A stretch of DNA of 64,000 bases from Lachnospiraceae bacterium KGMB03038 (GTDB lineage Bacteria > Bacillota > Clostridia > Lachnospirales > Lachnospiraceae), in NCBI GenBank assembly GCA_007361935.1, contig CP041667.1, positions 310,001-374,000 on the forward strand, written 5' to 3'. This document shows positions 42,808 to 51,460 of the stretch, in pieces. Positions within the stretch are counted from its first letter, which is position 1. The number at the start of each line of letters is the position of its first letter. The notes beneath the pieces were generated by a model. That model was not told the origin of the DNA and did not search any database. It saw only the letters and a list, made by a program, of their open reading frames with translations. A program made the translations under genes and the position numbers.

Positions 42808-43971
42808 ATGGCAAAGAAAAAAATTGGTATTATTGGAGGCGGAATTTCAGGAGCGGCACTTGGATATCATCTGAGTCTGTATGATGAGGCGGAAGTAATC
42901 GTATTTGAGAAAGATACGATCGGCGGAGCTTCCACCGCAAAGTCCGCGGGTACTGTGTGTCTGTTTGATGATTCGCTGAAAAACCGGTACTGGGATGTAA
43001 GACTCTATGGATTTGAAACCTATCTGAAGATGGAAGCAGAAGAACCAGGAAGCGCAGGATTCGACAAAACAGGAACGCTGGTAGTCGCTACAAATGAAAA
43101 GGTGGAAGAAACGATCAAGACTGGGATCGCGCTGACAAAAGCGGCAGGATATACAGGAGAATATATTACAGACAAGGATCGTATTAAAGAAATCCTGCCG
43201 GATATCTCCACAGAGAACATCCTGGGAGCTGGATATACTCAGGATGACGGCTACTTTGACGGAACTATGATCTCTAATACATTTGCCAAGAAGATGCAGA
43301 AAAACGGCGGCGTGATCAAAACCGGCGTGAAAGTAACAGAAATCCTGAGAGATGGAGATAAAGTGACAGGATTGAAGACGGCAGATGGTGAAGAATATGC
43401 CTTTGACGTTGTGGTAGACTGTACAGGACCTTGGAGCCGCTTTACCGGCGAGATGGTAGGGCTGGATGTGCCGATCTGGCATACCAAGGCGGAAGCATTC
43501 TTCCTCTGCCCTCCGGGAAAGAAGTTAGACTATACGTTCCCGGTACTGAAGTATCCTGAGTTCTACGGATTAAGAGCGGGAGACAATATTTTTATCTGCA
43601 AATCCCACCTTTCTATGGATCTGAACAATCCAATGCACGCAGGTCAGTGGGATCCAGACAAATTGCCGGCAACTGGCGGAACAGACGATTACTTTATTGA
43701 TTTCCTGCTGGATCAGTTAGAGGCTAAGGTTCCTGGAATCGTAGACAGCGGACTGGTTTCATCCTGGCTGTCATACAGGGCGGAGCCAAAAGATTTCCTG
43801 CCGATCCTTGGAAAGACTCCGGTAGAAGGCTATATGCTTGCGACCGGATACGGTGGAAATGGTGTGATCGAAGCGCCTGCGGCCAGCAGAGACTTAGCGA
43901 AGCTGATCATGAGAGGAGAGTCTACGCCGCTGCTGGAAGACTGGGCATTTGAGAGACTTCTTGAGAAATAA
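42808..43971 (+). CDS. FAD-dependent oxidoreductase of the D-amino-acid oxidase (DAO) fold
   Basis: The start is ATG 42808 behind AGGAGAAGGAAAG. The 387-residue protein opens with the dinucleotide motif KIGIIGGGISGAALGYHLS, has the C-terminal FAD segment ATGYGGNGVIEAPAASRDLAKLI and the DAO-type core (TKAEAFFLCPPGK, SYRAEPKDFLPILG). Homologues oxidise secondary amines or amino acids such as sarcosine or glycine. The electron transfer flavoprotein genes 45 bases downstream suggest it is a dehydrogenase that hands electrons to Etf. The substrate is unknown; an intermediate of purine breakdown is a reasonable guess. Confidence 0.82.
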   Translation: MAKKKIGIIGGGISGAALGYHLSLYDEAEVIVFEKDTIGGASTAKSAGTVCLFDDSLKNRYWDVRLYGFETYLKMEAEEPGSAGFDKTGTLVVATNEKVEETIKTGIALTKAAGYTGEYITDKDRIKEILPDISTENILGAGYTQDDGYFDGTMISNTFAKKMQKNGGVIKTGVKVTEILRDGDKVTGLKTADGEEYAFDVVVDCTGPWSRFTGEMVGLDVPIWHTKAEAFFLCPPGKKLDYTFPVLKYPEFYGLRAGDNIFICKSHLSMDLNNPMHAGQWDPDKLPATGGTDDYFIDFLLDQLEAKVPGIVDSGLVSSWLSYRAEPKDFLPILGKTPVEGYMLATGYGGNGVIEAPAASRDLAKLIMRGESTPLLEDWAFERLLEK

Positions 43972-44015
43972 GACGGTCGGCCAAGAGGGCTGATCAGCAG
44001 AAATGGAGGATCACG

Positions 44016-44807
44016 ATGAAAATAGCTGTTTTGATCAAACAGGTTCCTGTATCAAACGATGTTTCTGTGGATCCAGAAACCCATACACTTGTCCGCGCAA
44101 GTTCGGAGGGGATGATCAACCCCTCCGACTTAAACGCGGTGGAAGCGGCTCTGGAGTTAAAGGAACAGACGGACGGACAGGTTGTTGTATTTACTATGGC
44201 GCCTCAGGAAGCAGAGAAATCTCTGCGGGAGGCTATGGCAATGGGCTGTGACGAAGCATGTCTGATCACAGATCGGTGCTTTGGGGGAGCAGATACGATC
44301 GCCACAGCGAAAGTGCTGGCAGAAGGGATCAAAAAGTTTGGAGACTTTGATCTTGTTATGTGCGGGGCGCTTTCCGCGGATGGAGCGACCGGGCAGATCG
44401 GGGCGATGGTCGCTGAGTATCTGTCCATCCCCCATATAACAGAGATTCAGGGGGTAGAGTACGACCCGGCAGAAGAAGAAAAGATCATGGCCGTTAAGAA
44501 ATACCATGATAAGCTTTTAAAGATCAAGAGCAGCCTTCCGGCTTTGGTGACGGTAGGGTTTGGCTGTAATACGCCCCGGCTGGCGACTCTTCGAACTATG
44601 CGGGCGGCAAAGAAAAAGCCAATGACCATCTATACAAATGAGGATCTTCAGATGGATACTGCCAAGACAGGACTGAAAGGTTCGCCTACGATAGTCATTG
44701 ATTCTTTTGAGCCGGAAGCGGCAAGGAAAGCGGTCATGATCAAAGGAAGCGGAAAAGAGCTTGCGGAGAAATTGAAAGAATTGATAGAAGAAGGGGAAAA
44801 GGAATAA
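44016..44807 (+). CDS. etfB: electron transfer flavoprotein, beta subunit
   Basis: The 263-residue protein begins MKIAVLIKQVPVSNDVSVD and has the AMP-binding region FGGADTIATAKVLAEGIKKFGDFDLVMCGALSADGATGQIGAMVAEYLSIPHIT. It matches EtfB in length. It precedes etfA with a TAATG overlap, so the subunits are coupled. It accepts electrons from a flavin dehydrogenase, most likely the DAO-type enzyme upstream. Confidence 0.93.
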   Translation: MKIAVLIKQVPVSNDVSVDPETHTLVRASSEGMINPSDLNAVEAALELKEQTDGQVVVFTMAPQEAEKSLREAMAMGCDEACLITDRCFGGADTIATAKVLAEGIKKFGDFDLVMCGALSADGATGQIGAMVAEYLSIPHITEIQGVEYDPAEEEKIMAVKKYHDKLLKIKSSLPALVTVGFGCNTPRLATLRTMRAAKKKPMTIYTNEDLQMDTAKTGLKGSPTIVIDSFEPEAARKAVMIKGSGKELAEKLKELIEEGEKE

Positions 44808-45802
44808 TGGCAAATGGAATTTGTATTTACGCAGAAACCTGGAACGGCAAGCTTGAACCGGTCTTTGCCGAATTGGTTTCGGCGGCGGAGAAGATAAAAG
44901 AGACGACAGGAGAAAAGATCCAGGCCCTTCTTGTGACTGAGGATGAAGGAGGCCTGACGGAAGAGATCCAGGCGCTTGGCGTAGATGAGATCTATGTTTT
45001 GAAGACTGGAAGAAACTGTCTTATGCAGGATGATGCCGTAAGTCAGGCGGTTGCGGAAGCGCTGCGTCAGATTCAGCCGGCCAGCGTGCTGATACCGGCA
45101 ACGCCGGTGGGACGCTCTATTTTTTCCCGTGTGGCGGCCAAACTGGAATGTGGACTGACCGCGGACTGCACAGAGCTTCTGGTGGGGACAAGAGAAGATG
45201 GGACCTATTTCGTAAGGCAGAACAAGCCTTCATACGGAGACAATATTTTTGTTACGATCGTGACAAAAGAGGGTGTTTATCCGCAGATGATGACGGTGCG
45301 TCCAGGCGTTTATCAGCCGGCACAGCCCCAGTCGGATAGAGAGGCAAAGGTCGTGGAGCTATCAGATATCCATTTGGGAGAATCCGGACTGGAGGTTGTT
45401 GAGATCACAGAATCAGGCACAAACGCAGACAGTATCATGTCGGCGGAGATCGTGATCGCCGGAGGAAGAGGTGTTCTGGAAGACGGGAATTTTGAACTGA
45501 TGGAGAAATTTGCCCAGAAACTGGGAGCTGCCATCGGAGGCACAAGACCGCTGGCGGATTCTGGTCTGATTCCTTTTGACCATCAGATCGGTCAGACTGG
45601 GTTTACCATTAGGCCTAGGGTGTGCATCTCCCTGGGCGCCTCTGGAGCGATCCAGCATACGGAGGGGATTAAGGATACAAAATTGATGATCGCGGTAAAT
45701 ATTGATGAGAACGCGCCGATCTTCAATATTGCGGATTATGGCCTGGTAGGCGATATTCATGAGGTGCTCCAGAATTATCTGGAGGCGGAGCAGAGCAGAT
45801 AA
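44807..45802 (+). CDS. etfA: electron transfer flavoprotein, alpha subunit
   Basis: The 331-residue protein has the FAD domain GGTRPLADSGLIPFDHQIGQTGFTIRPRVCISLGASGAIQHTEGIKDTKLMIAVNIDENAPIFNIADYGLVGDIHEVL, the EtfA signature at the expected C-terminal position. The N-terminal part is the alpha/beta domain shared with EtfB. No ferredoxin domain is fused. It ends 20 bases before the convergent DUF2877 gene. Confidence 0.93.
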   Translation: MANGICIYAETWNGKLEPVFAELVSAAEKIKETTGEKIQALLVTEDEGGLTEEIQALGVDEIYVLKTGRNCLMQDDAVSQAVAEALRQIQPASVLIPATPVGRSIFSRVAAKLECGLTADCTELLVGTREDGTYFVRQNKPSYGDNIFVTIVTKEGVYPQMMTVRPGVYQPAQPQSDREAKVVELSDIHLGESGLEVVEITESGTNADSIMSAEIVIAGGRGVLEDGNFELMEKFAQKLGAAIGGTRPLADSGLIPFDHQIGQTGFTIRPRVCISLGASGAIQHTEGIKDTKLMIAVNIDENAPIFNIADYGLVGDIHEVLQNYLEAEQSR

Positions 45803-45823
45803 AACGGTTGTATGAGAGGGGAC

Positions 45824-46741
45824 TTATTCGGGGGATGAGGGAGAGACCGTCCGGATGAGTCCCTTTGTGTAAAATGCGTTAAATATCCCGCATAATGTAT
45901 CGAAACCAGAGGAGTGGCCGATGCTGCCAAAAGTTTCTAGAATGTGACCAGGAGAAGGAAGGCCGGCCAGCTCTTTGACAGGCAGAGAGAATTGGCCTTC
46001 TAAGGCGCAGGCCAAGAAAGCGGCGCTGATATCGTTGGTATCTTTCAAATGAAAATAGATTTCTTCCCGAAGAGCATGAGCCAGAGGGTGATCTTTTAGG
46101 CCGCTCAGGATCAGTCCGGCCAAGAAGCCGCAGAGGAAATCATCTCCGCTTGGGGTCAGGCCAATGCCAAGACCGATCAGACCGCGCAGTTCAAGAGCGG
46201 CATCCAGCCAGGCAGAGCTTAGGATATAAGCAGAGGCTGCTTTAAGCCTGCGCGCGGCAAGCTGGAGTACAGGATCTTCTTGGCGGGAAAAGAGATGACC
46301 CGATTCCTGAAAAGTTTGGAATAAGGGCTGAAATCCGCCGGAAGCCGAAAGATGGATGGCGGCCCGGATGTTCTGGGACAAAAGGGAAACTTGGGGGCCG
46401 GAGAGACTTTGAGAGAGGCGCAGATCCTCATGACGGCTCTGGCCGAAATCAAAGGAAACGGTGTCTTCTCCAGACGGCTGATCCGACATCAGTGTCAGAG
46501 TATTTGGAGAAATAAAAACCTTTTGCCCAGGGCGGCAGGAGATAACGTCTGAGATACCCAGGGGCAGATCGGTGATCAAACTAATGGGAGATATAGGAGA
46601 GTTCTTTGCCTGCAGCGCCAGAAGAGACCCGCCGACAGACAGGTTGACAGTTTTGCGGTATACAGAATGCACCGCTCCAAGGGAAGCGTTTCGCAAAATA
46701 TGTAAACAGTAGTCAGACAGAAAAGTAATTGGACGGCCCAT
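45824..46741 (-). CDS. allH: DUF2877 protein, AllH-like subunit of oxamate carbamoyltransferase
   Basis: The 305-residue protein has the DUF2877 hallmark LIGLGIGLTPSGDDFLCGFLAGLIL and the C-terminal DTLCGIFNAFYTKGLI. The Escherichia coli homologue YlbF is reported as AllH, one of three subunits (AllF, AllG, AllH) of oxamate carbamoyltransferase in allantoin fermentation. Here it is on the minus strand and 11 kb from the fused AllF-AllG gene, which is unusual. The start has AAAGGAGA upstream; TTGCGC and TATCAT 17 bases apart may be its promoter. Confidence 0.82.
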   Translation of the reverse strand: MGRPITFLSDYCLHILRNASLGAVHSVYRKTVNLSVGGSLLALQAKNSPISPISLITDLPLGISDVISCRPGQKVFISPNTLTLMSDQPSGEDTVSFDFGQSRHEDLRLSQSLSGPQVSLLSQNIRAAIHLSASGGFQPLFQTFQESGHLFSRQEDPVLQLAARRLKAASAYILSSAWLDAALELRGLIGLGIGLTPSGDDFLCGFLAGLILSGLKDHPLAHALREEIYFHLKDTNDISAAFLACALEGQFSLPVKELAGLPSPGHILETFGSIGHSSGFDTLCGIFNAFYTKGLIRTVSPSSPE

Positions 46742-47100
46742 AGACTCTATCTCCTTTTTGTGGAATTTACATTTTAATCATGATATCAAAAATACAAGGT
46801 CCGCGCAAATCTGAAATTGCGGAAAACTGGTTTTTAAATTTCAGGAAAAAGCATATCTAATTTTAAACAAAATGAGCAGTTTTTTGTTGTAAAAGATGCT
46901 GGATACATACGATAAAATCGGAATGTGAGAGAAAAAACTGTGAAAAACTACTAAAAAGTAAGAGTTGTATTTTAGAGTCACAGGTATTGTATTTTGCTCT
47001 TCTATAGAGTAGAATAAAAGCAACTTTAAAAACAGGTTGACCAGAGGGCGGAATCCTAAGAAAAAAGGGAATCCGCAGTAAAGGAGGAATGAAGGAAGCT
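46742..47100. promoter_or_regulatory. divergent intergenic region with allB promoter and shared leader motif
   Basis: The region between allH and allB is AT-rich. TTGTAT (46987-46992) and TAGAAT (47010-47015), 17 bases apart, form the allB promoter. AAAAACAGGTTGACCA (47028-47043) lies in the leader and recurs with one change before the second allE gene. No open frame of interest is present. Confidence 0.6.
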
Positions 47101-48504
47101 ATGTATGATTTGGTGATTCGAAATGGAAAGCTTGTAACTCCCGACCGTATTTATGAGGCGGATATTGCTATTACCGATGGCAAATATGCGGCTTTTGCGG
47201 CGCCGGGAACTGAGCTGGAAGCAAAAGAGACCATCGACGCGAAGGGAAATTATGTATTTCCGGGAATCGTGGACTGCCATGCCCATCTGAACGAGCCTGG
47301 CTTTGAGTACCGGGAGGATTTCGAGACTGGTTCCCGCGCGGCGGTGGCGGCAGGATGTACCTGCCTGATCGATATGCCGCTGAATAATGATCCATCTTTG
47401 ATGAACAAAGAGATTTTTGATCTGAAGATGGGCAAGATCAGCAAACATTCCGCGGTAGATTACGCGCTGTGGGGCGGCTTGGTAGGCGACTATGACGACC
47501 AGCCGGATTCCGTGAAAAATAATATGAAGGATCTGGTAGATCTTCATAACTGCGGCGTGGCCGCGTTTAAAGGCTTTACCTGTCCAAACGGAGATCTGTT
47601 TCCAACCGTCAACCTTGGAAATGTCCGCAAGGCTCTGGAGATTTTAAAGCCTTACAACGCTCTGTGCGGATTCCACTGCGAGGAATACGGCCAGGTGCTT
47701 GAGAGAGAGAAAGAAGCAAAAGCAAAAGAAGGAAGAAGCAATGAGGAGAAAATCCGTGACTTCTTGGATTCCCATGATGTATGGACGGAATATGTGGCGA
47801 CAAAGAATGTGATCGATATGGCAAGAGCCACCGGCGGCCGTGTACACATCTGCCATGTCAGCCATCCGATGGTTGCCCAGGTAGTCAAAGACGCGATTCA
47901 TGAGGGCCTTCCGATCACGGCGGAGACCTGCCCGCACTATCTTGGATTTACAGAAGATTTTGTATTTGAAAAAGGGGCTCCGGCCAAATGTACGCCTCCG
48001 ATGCGTGACAAAGAAGCCATGGAGAAGCTCTGGGATTATGTGCTGGACGGAACGCTTTCCTGCGTTGGAAGCGACCATTCACCGGCGGCAGATGAAGAGA
48101 AAGACAACGCGACGAAGGATATCTGGCATGCGTGGGGCGGGTTAAATTCTATCCAGTTCTTCCTGCCGATGATGTTTGACATGGTAGTTCACAAGAAGGG
48201 ATTAAGCCCAAGCCTGATCGCGAAGGTAATGGATTACAATCCGGCGAAGATCTTCGGCCTGTATGGACGTAAGGGGGCGTTTGAACTTGGCTTTGACGGA
48301 GATATCGTGATCGTAGATCCAGAGAAAGAATGGAAATGTGATCAGACAAAGCTTCTGACGAAAGGACATGTGTCCTGCTTTGACGGTTTGGAAGGAAAAG
48401 GGGCGCCTACATGCACTATTATCCGTGGGAAAGTGGTCGCGGAGGATGGCATGTATAAAGAAGAGGCCATTGGATACGGCGAATATATCACCCCTGTAAA
48501 ATAG
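47101..48504 (+). CDS. allB: allantoinase
   Basis: The start is ATG 47101, about 13 bases after AGGAGG; ATG 47089 almost touches it. The 467-residue protein is a cyclic amidohydrolase: metal ligands in VDCHAHLNEPG (His60, His62), the carbamylated-lysine position GVAAFKGFT (Lys157), then FHCEEYGQ, VHICHVSHP and VGSDHSP (catalytic Asp). HLNEPG is the allantoinase form of the motif. It opens the hydantoin ring of allantoin to allantoate. The NCS1 permease follows. Confidence 0.93.
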   Translation: MYDLVIRNGKLVTPDRIYEADIAITDGKYAAFAAPGTELEAKETIDAKGNYVFPGIVDCHAHLNEPGFEYREDFETGSRAAVAAGCTCLIDMPLNNDPSLMNKEIFDLKMGKISKHSAVDYALWGGLVGDYDDQPDSVKNNMKDLVDLHNCGVAAFKGFTCPNGDLFPTVNLGNVRKALEILKPYNALCGFHCEEYGQVLEREKEAKAKEGRSNEEKIRDFLDSHDVWTEYVATKNVIDMARATGGRVHICHVSHPMVAQVVKDAIHEGLPITAETCPHYLGFTEDFVFEKGAPAKCTPPMRDKEAMEKLWDYVLDGTLSCVGSDHSPAADEEKDNATKDIWHAWGGLNSIQFFLPMMFDMVVHKKGLSPSLIAKVMDYNPAKIFGLYGRKGAFELGFDGDIVIVDPEKEWKCDQTKLLTKGHVSCFDGLEGKGAPTCTIIRGKVVAEDGMYKEEAIGYGEYITPVK

Positions 48505-48541
48505 AGGCGGCACAACAGGATATTAAGGAAGGAGTAAAGAT

Positions 48542-49906
48542 ATGAGTGATGTAAAGAACGAAACAAAACAGGAAGGCGCTTCCCTGGAACCGATTTCCAA
48601 AGATAAACGAATCATGAGCTGGGGCTCCAATACAATGCTCTGGCTGGGAGGATGTATCTCTATCGGTACGCTGGCCCAGGGGTCGGCGCAGCTGGAAGCT
48701 GGACTGAATCTGACACAGTTATTCCTGGCGGTGACCATCGGAACTTTGATCTTGGTCGTAGGTATTGCGCTCAACGACCAGTTTAGTTATAAGACAGGAG
48801 CGCCTTATGCGGTACAGCTTAGAAGCGCATTTGGTACCAAAGGCAACATTGTTCCCAGTTTGATCCGGGGCGTTCCGGCTATCGTATGGTATGGATACCA
48901 GACCTGGCTGGGCGGCGCGGCGATCAACAATATTTCAATGGCGTTATTTGGGTTCGATAATATCTGGTTATGGTTCATTGTGTTCCAGATCATCCAGATC
49001 CTGCTTTCCATCAAAGGATTCCAGGGCGCCAAGTGGGTTGGCAACATTGGAGGTGTTGTTATCTCTATCGCTATGCTGTATCTGCTGTATCTGTGCGTCA
49101 CAGAGTATGGTGATGTGGTAAGCCAGAATCTGATGAGCAAATCAGGAACCTGGGGTATGCCGTTTATCGCGGCGATCATCGCTTTCTTTGGAAACAGCAC
49201 ACCGGTTATGCTGAACGCAGGAGATTACTCTCGTGAGATGAAAGATGGAATGTCTACAATGAAACGTGGATTTTCTTACTTCCTGGCTATGGTTCCGGCG
49301 ACCGTTCTGCTCGGTATCATTGGCGCTATGGCTTCTACAGCGACAGGAGTCGCAAACCCGATCAACGCGTTCGCGCAGATGGTTGACAACAAAGTAGTCA
49401 TGGTTGTTACGCTGGCCTTCATCATTTTCGCTCAGTTAACGACTAACCTTGCAAGCAACGTAATCCCGCCGGCATACGCATTCATGGATGCGTTTAAGAT
49501 GAAACACAGAACGGCTGTTATCCTGATCGGTATCCTGGCAGTATGTACTTGTCCGTGGATCCTGACCGATGACAGTTCTGCAGCGGGACTCGCGCTGTTC
49601 ACAAAGATTTATACCGCGTTCTTTGGACCGATTTTCGCAATCCTGATCACAGACTTCTTTATTCTGCATAAGAGAAAATATGAGAAGGCGGCGCTGGATG
49701 ATCTGTATAACGTAAAAGGAAATCACGCGGGCGTAAACTGGGCGGCGATCATCGCGATGTGTGTAGGCGTTGTGATCGGCCTGATCAACGTAGATATTTC
49801 TTTCTTTACCGCAACGATCCCGACAGGACTGATCTTCTACTTCTGTATGAAGTACATGAAGAGCTCGGCGCCATTTAGGATTGGAACAACTCTTGAAAAG
49901 AAATAA
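48542..49906 (+). CDS. NCS1-family permease, probable allantoin transporter
   Basis: The 454-residue protein has twelve hydrophobic segments and NCS1 (cytosine/purine/allantoin) features: SWGSNTMLWLGGCISIGTLAQG in helix 1, SFxxAFGxxG-like RSAFGTKGNIVPSLIRGVPAIVWYGYQTWLGG, and GNSTPVMLNAGDYSREMK. It lies 35 bases after allB, which suggests allantoin uptake, as for PucI. A hairpin follows at 49928-49957. Confidence 0.88.
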   Translation: MSDVKNETKQEGASLEPISKDKRIMSWGSNTMLWLGGCISIGTLAQGSAQLEAGLNLTQLFLAVTIGTLILVVGIALNDQFSYKTGAPYAVQLRSAFGTKGNIVPSLIRGVPAIVWYGYQTWLGGAAINNISMALFGFDNIWLWFIVFQIIQILLSIKGFQGAKWVGNIGGVVISIAMLYLLYLCVTEYGDVVSQNLMSKSGTWGMPFIAAIIAFFGNSTPVMLNAGDYSREMKDGMSTMKRGFSYFLAMVPATVLLGIIGAMASTATGVANPINAFAQMVDNKVVMVVTLAFIIFAQLTTNLASNVIPPAYAFMDAFKMKHRTAVILIGILAVCTCPWILTDDSSAAGLALFTKIYTAFFGPIFAILITDFFILHKRKYEKAALDDLYNVKGNHAGVNWAAIIAMCVGVVIGLINVDISFFTATIPTGLIFYFCMKYMKSSAPFRIGTTLEKK

Positions 49907-49927
49907 AATTTGCTTCGCAAAACATAA

Positions 49928-49957
49928 GGGAGAGAGGAGTGTTTGCTCCCTCTCCCT
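49928..49957 (+). terminator. weak hairpin after the permease gene
   Basis: GGGAGAGAGGAG can pair with CTCCCTCTCCC with one bulge; only a short AT-rich tail follows, so termination is probably partial and the next gene can be read through. Confidence 0.5.
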
Positions 49958-49993
49958 GATTTATATCAAGTCAAGAAATGAGGTGGACTGGAA

Positions 49994-51451
49994 ATGAAAA
50001 GGAAACTGAAGGGAAGATTTGTCATCGGATTTGATGGGGAAGATCATGAAATCATCCGTGACGGAGAAGTGGTATATGATGGAAATGAGATCATATACGT
50101 GGGAAAAAACTACGACGGCGAAGTAGATGTGACGGAAGATGCCGGCAACGCGGTTATTATGCCGGGCTTTATCGATCTGAACGCACTGGGCGATATTGAT
50201 CATGATATCCTGCATTTTGAGGCCTATGATTATGTTTTGAATAGTCTTTGGCCTTCAGAAGAATATTTTATAAAAGGAACACATGACCGTATGACGCCTG
50301 AAGAAGAGGCGTTTAAATCAAAGTTTGCTTATGCGCAGCTGATCATGAATGGCGTGACGACAGCTCTTCCCATTACATCCGTGTTCTATAAAGGCTGGGC
50401 CGAGACCTATGAAGAGGCGGAAGCGGCTGTGGAGCACGCGGGCAATATGGGGCTTCGGTTATATATGTCTCCTAGTTATCAGTGTGGTCTGAATGTGACC
50501 AAACCGGACGGAAATCTGACGGTGCGCTTCAAGGAAGGAGAAGGCGAGAAGGGACTGGAACGAGCGGTCAAATTTGTCAAGAAATATGACGGAGCCTACG
50601 ATGGACTGATCCGGGGCTGTCTGAAACCGGAACGGATCGAGATGCAGACGGAAGAAAATCTGATCAATACCAGAAGATACGCCACGGAACTTGGCGTCCC
50701 GTTGAAACTCCACGCTGCTCAGAGCCCGTTTGAGTATGACTATATAAAGGCGAAAACAGGAAAATCCCCGATCGAATATCTGGAAAGTATCGGATTCCTT
50801 GGGGCGGATGTGGGAATTCCTCACGCCTTCATGCTGAAAGGCACAAAATGGGTAGAAGATCCGGGAGACGACCTTTCAATCCTTGCAAAGCACGGCACAA
50901 CAGTCATCCACTGCCCGATCATTATCGGAAGGACCGGACGGCATTTGAATACCTTTAAGCGTTATTGTCAGGAAGGAATCAATGTGGCGATCGGAACAGA
51001 TACATTCCCGCCGGATTTCTTTGGTGTGATCCGTACCGCCAGTATGTATTCACGGATGCAGGAAGGAACGGCAGAAGGCTCTACTTATGCGGACATTTAC
51101 CGCGCTGTAACTCTGGGAGGATCGAAGATGTTGGGAAGACCAGATCTGGGGCGTCTGTGCGAAGGCGCCAAGGCAGACATGATCGTTGTGGATCTGGATG
51201 CCTTCCACATGGGAGCTGTGGATGATCCGATCCGGACAATCTTTATGTGCGGAAATGGACCGGATATCAAGATGTCCATCATAAACGGCCGCACCGTAAT
51301 GAAGGATAGAAAGATGGAAGGAATCGATCTGGAAGAACTGAAAGCTAAGGGACAGACCTATTACGAAAAAATGAAATACGGTTATATGGAAAGAGATTAC
51401 CAGCACTTGCCGGAAAATGAGATCTTCAGACCATCTTATAAGGTGAGATAA
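49994..51451 (+). CDS. amidohydrolase-superfamily protein with atypical metal site
   Basis: The 485-residue protein has the two-domain layout of ATZ/TRZ-type amidohydrolases (N-terminal strand cap, barrel, C-terminal cap with EGAKADMIVVDLDAFHM). The first metal motif DxHxH is replaced by Asp61-Leu-Asn63-Ala-Leu65 in MPGFIDLNALGD, whereas His240 (LKLHAAQS), His277 (GIPHAFM), His306 (VIHCP) and Asp336 (AIGTDTF) remain. It may bind one metal differently or have changed chemistry. Position in the allantoin cluster suggests a ureide or purine substrate, for example a deaminase. Confidence 0.75.
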   Translation: MKRKLKGRFVIGFDGEDHEIIRDGEVVYDGNEIIYVGKNYDGEVDVTEDAGNAVIMPGFIDLNALGDIDHDILHFEAYDYVLNSLWPSEEYFIKGTHDRMTPEEEAFKSKFAYAQLIMNGVTTALPITSVFYKGWAETYEEAEAAVEHAGNMGLRLYMSPSYQCGLNVTKPDGNLTVRFKEGEGEKGLERAVKFVKKYDGAYDGLIRGCLKPERIEMQTEENLINTRRYATELGVPLKLHAAQSPFEYDYIKAKTGKSPIEYLESIGFLGADVGIPHAFMLKGTKWVEDPGDDLSILAKHGTTVIHCPIIIGRTGRHLNTFKRYCQEGINVAIGTDTFPPDFFGVIRTASMYSRMQEGTAEGSTYADIYRAVTLGGSKMLGRPDLGRLCEGAKADMIVVDLDAFHMGAVDDPIRTIFMCGNGPDIKMSIINGRTVMKDRKMEGIDLEELKAKGQTYYEKMKYGYMERDYQHLPENEIFRPSYKVR

Positions 51452-51460
51452 GTTTTAATT

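Noticed and set aside
41304..51460. A genomic island or prophage
   Set aside because: No integrase, attachment repeats, tRNA junction or phage genes; genes on both sides belong to the same pathway.
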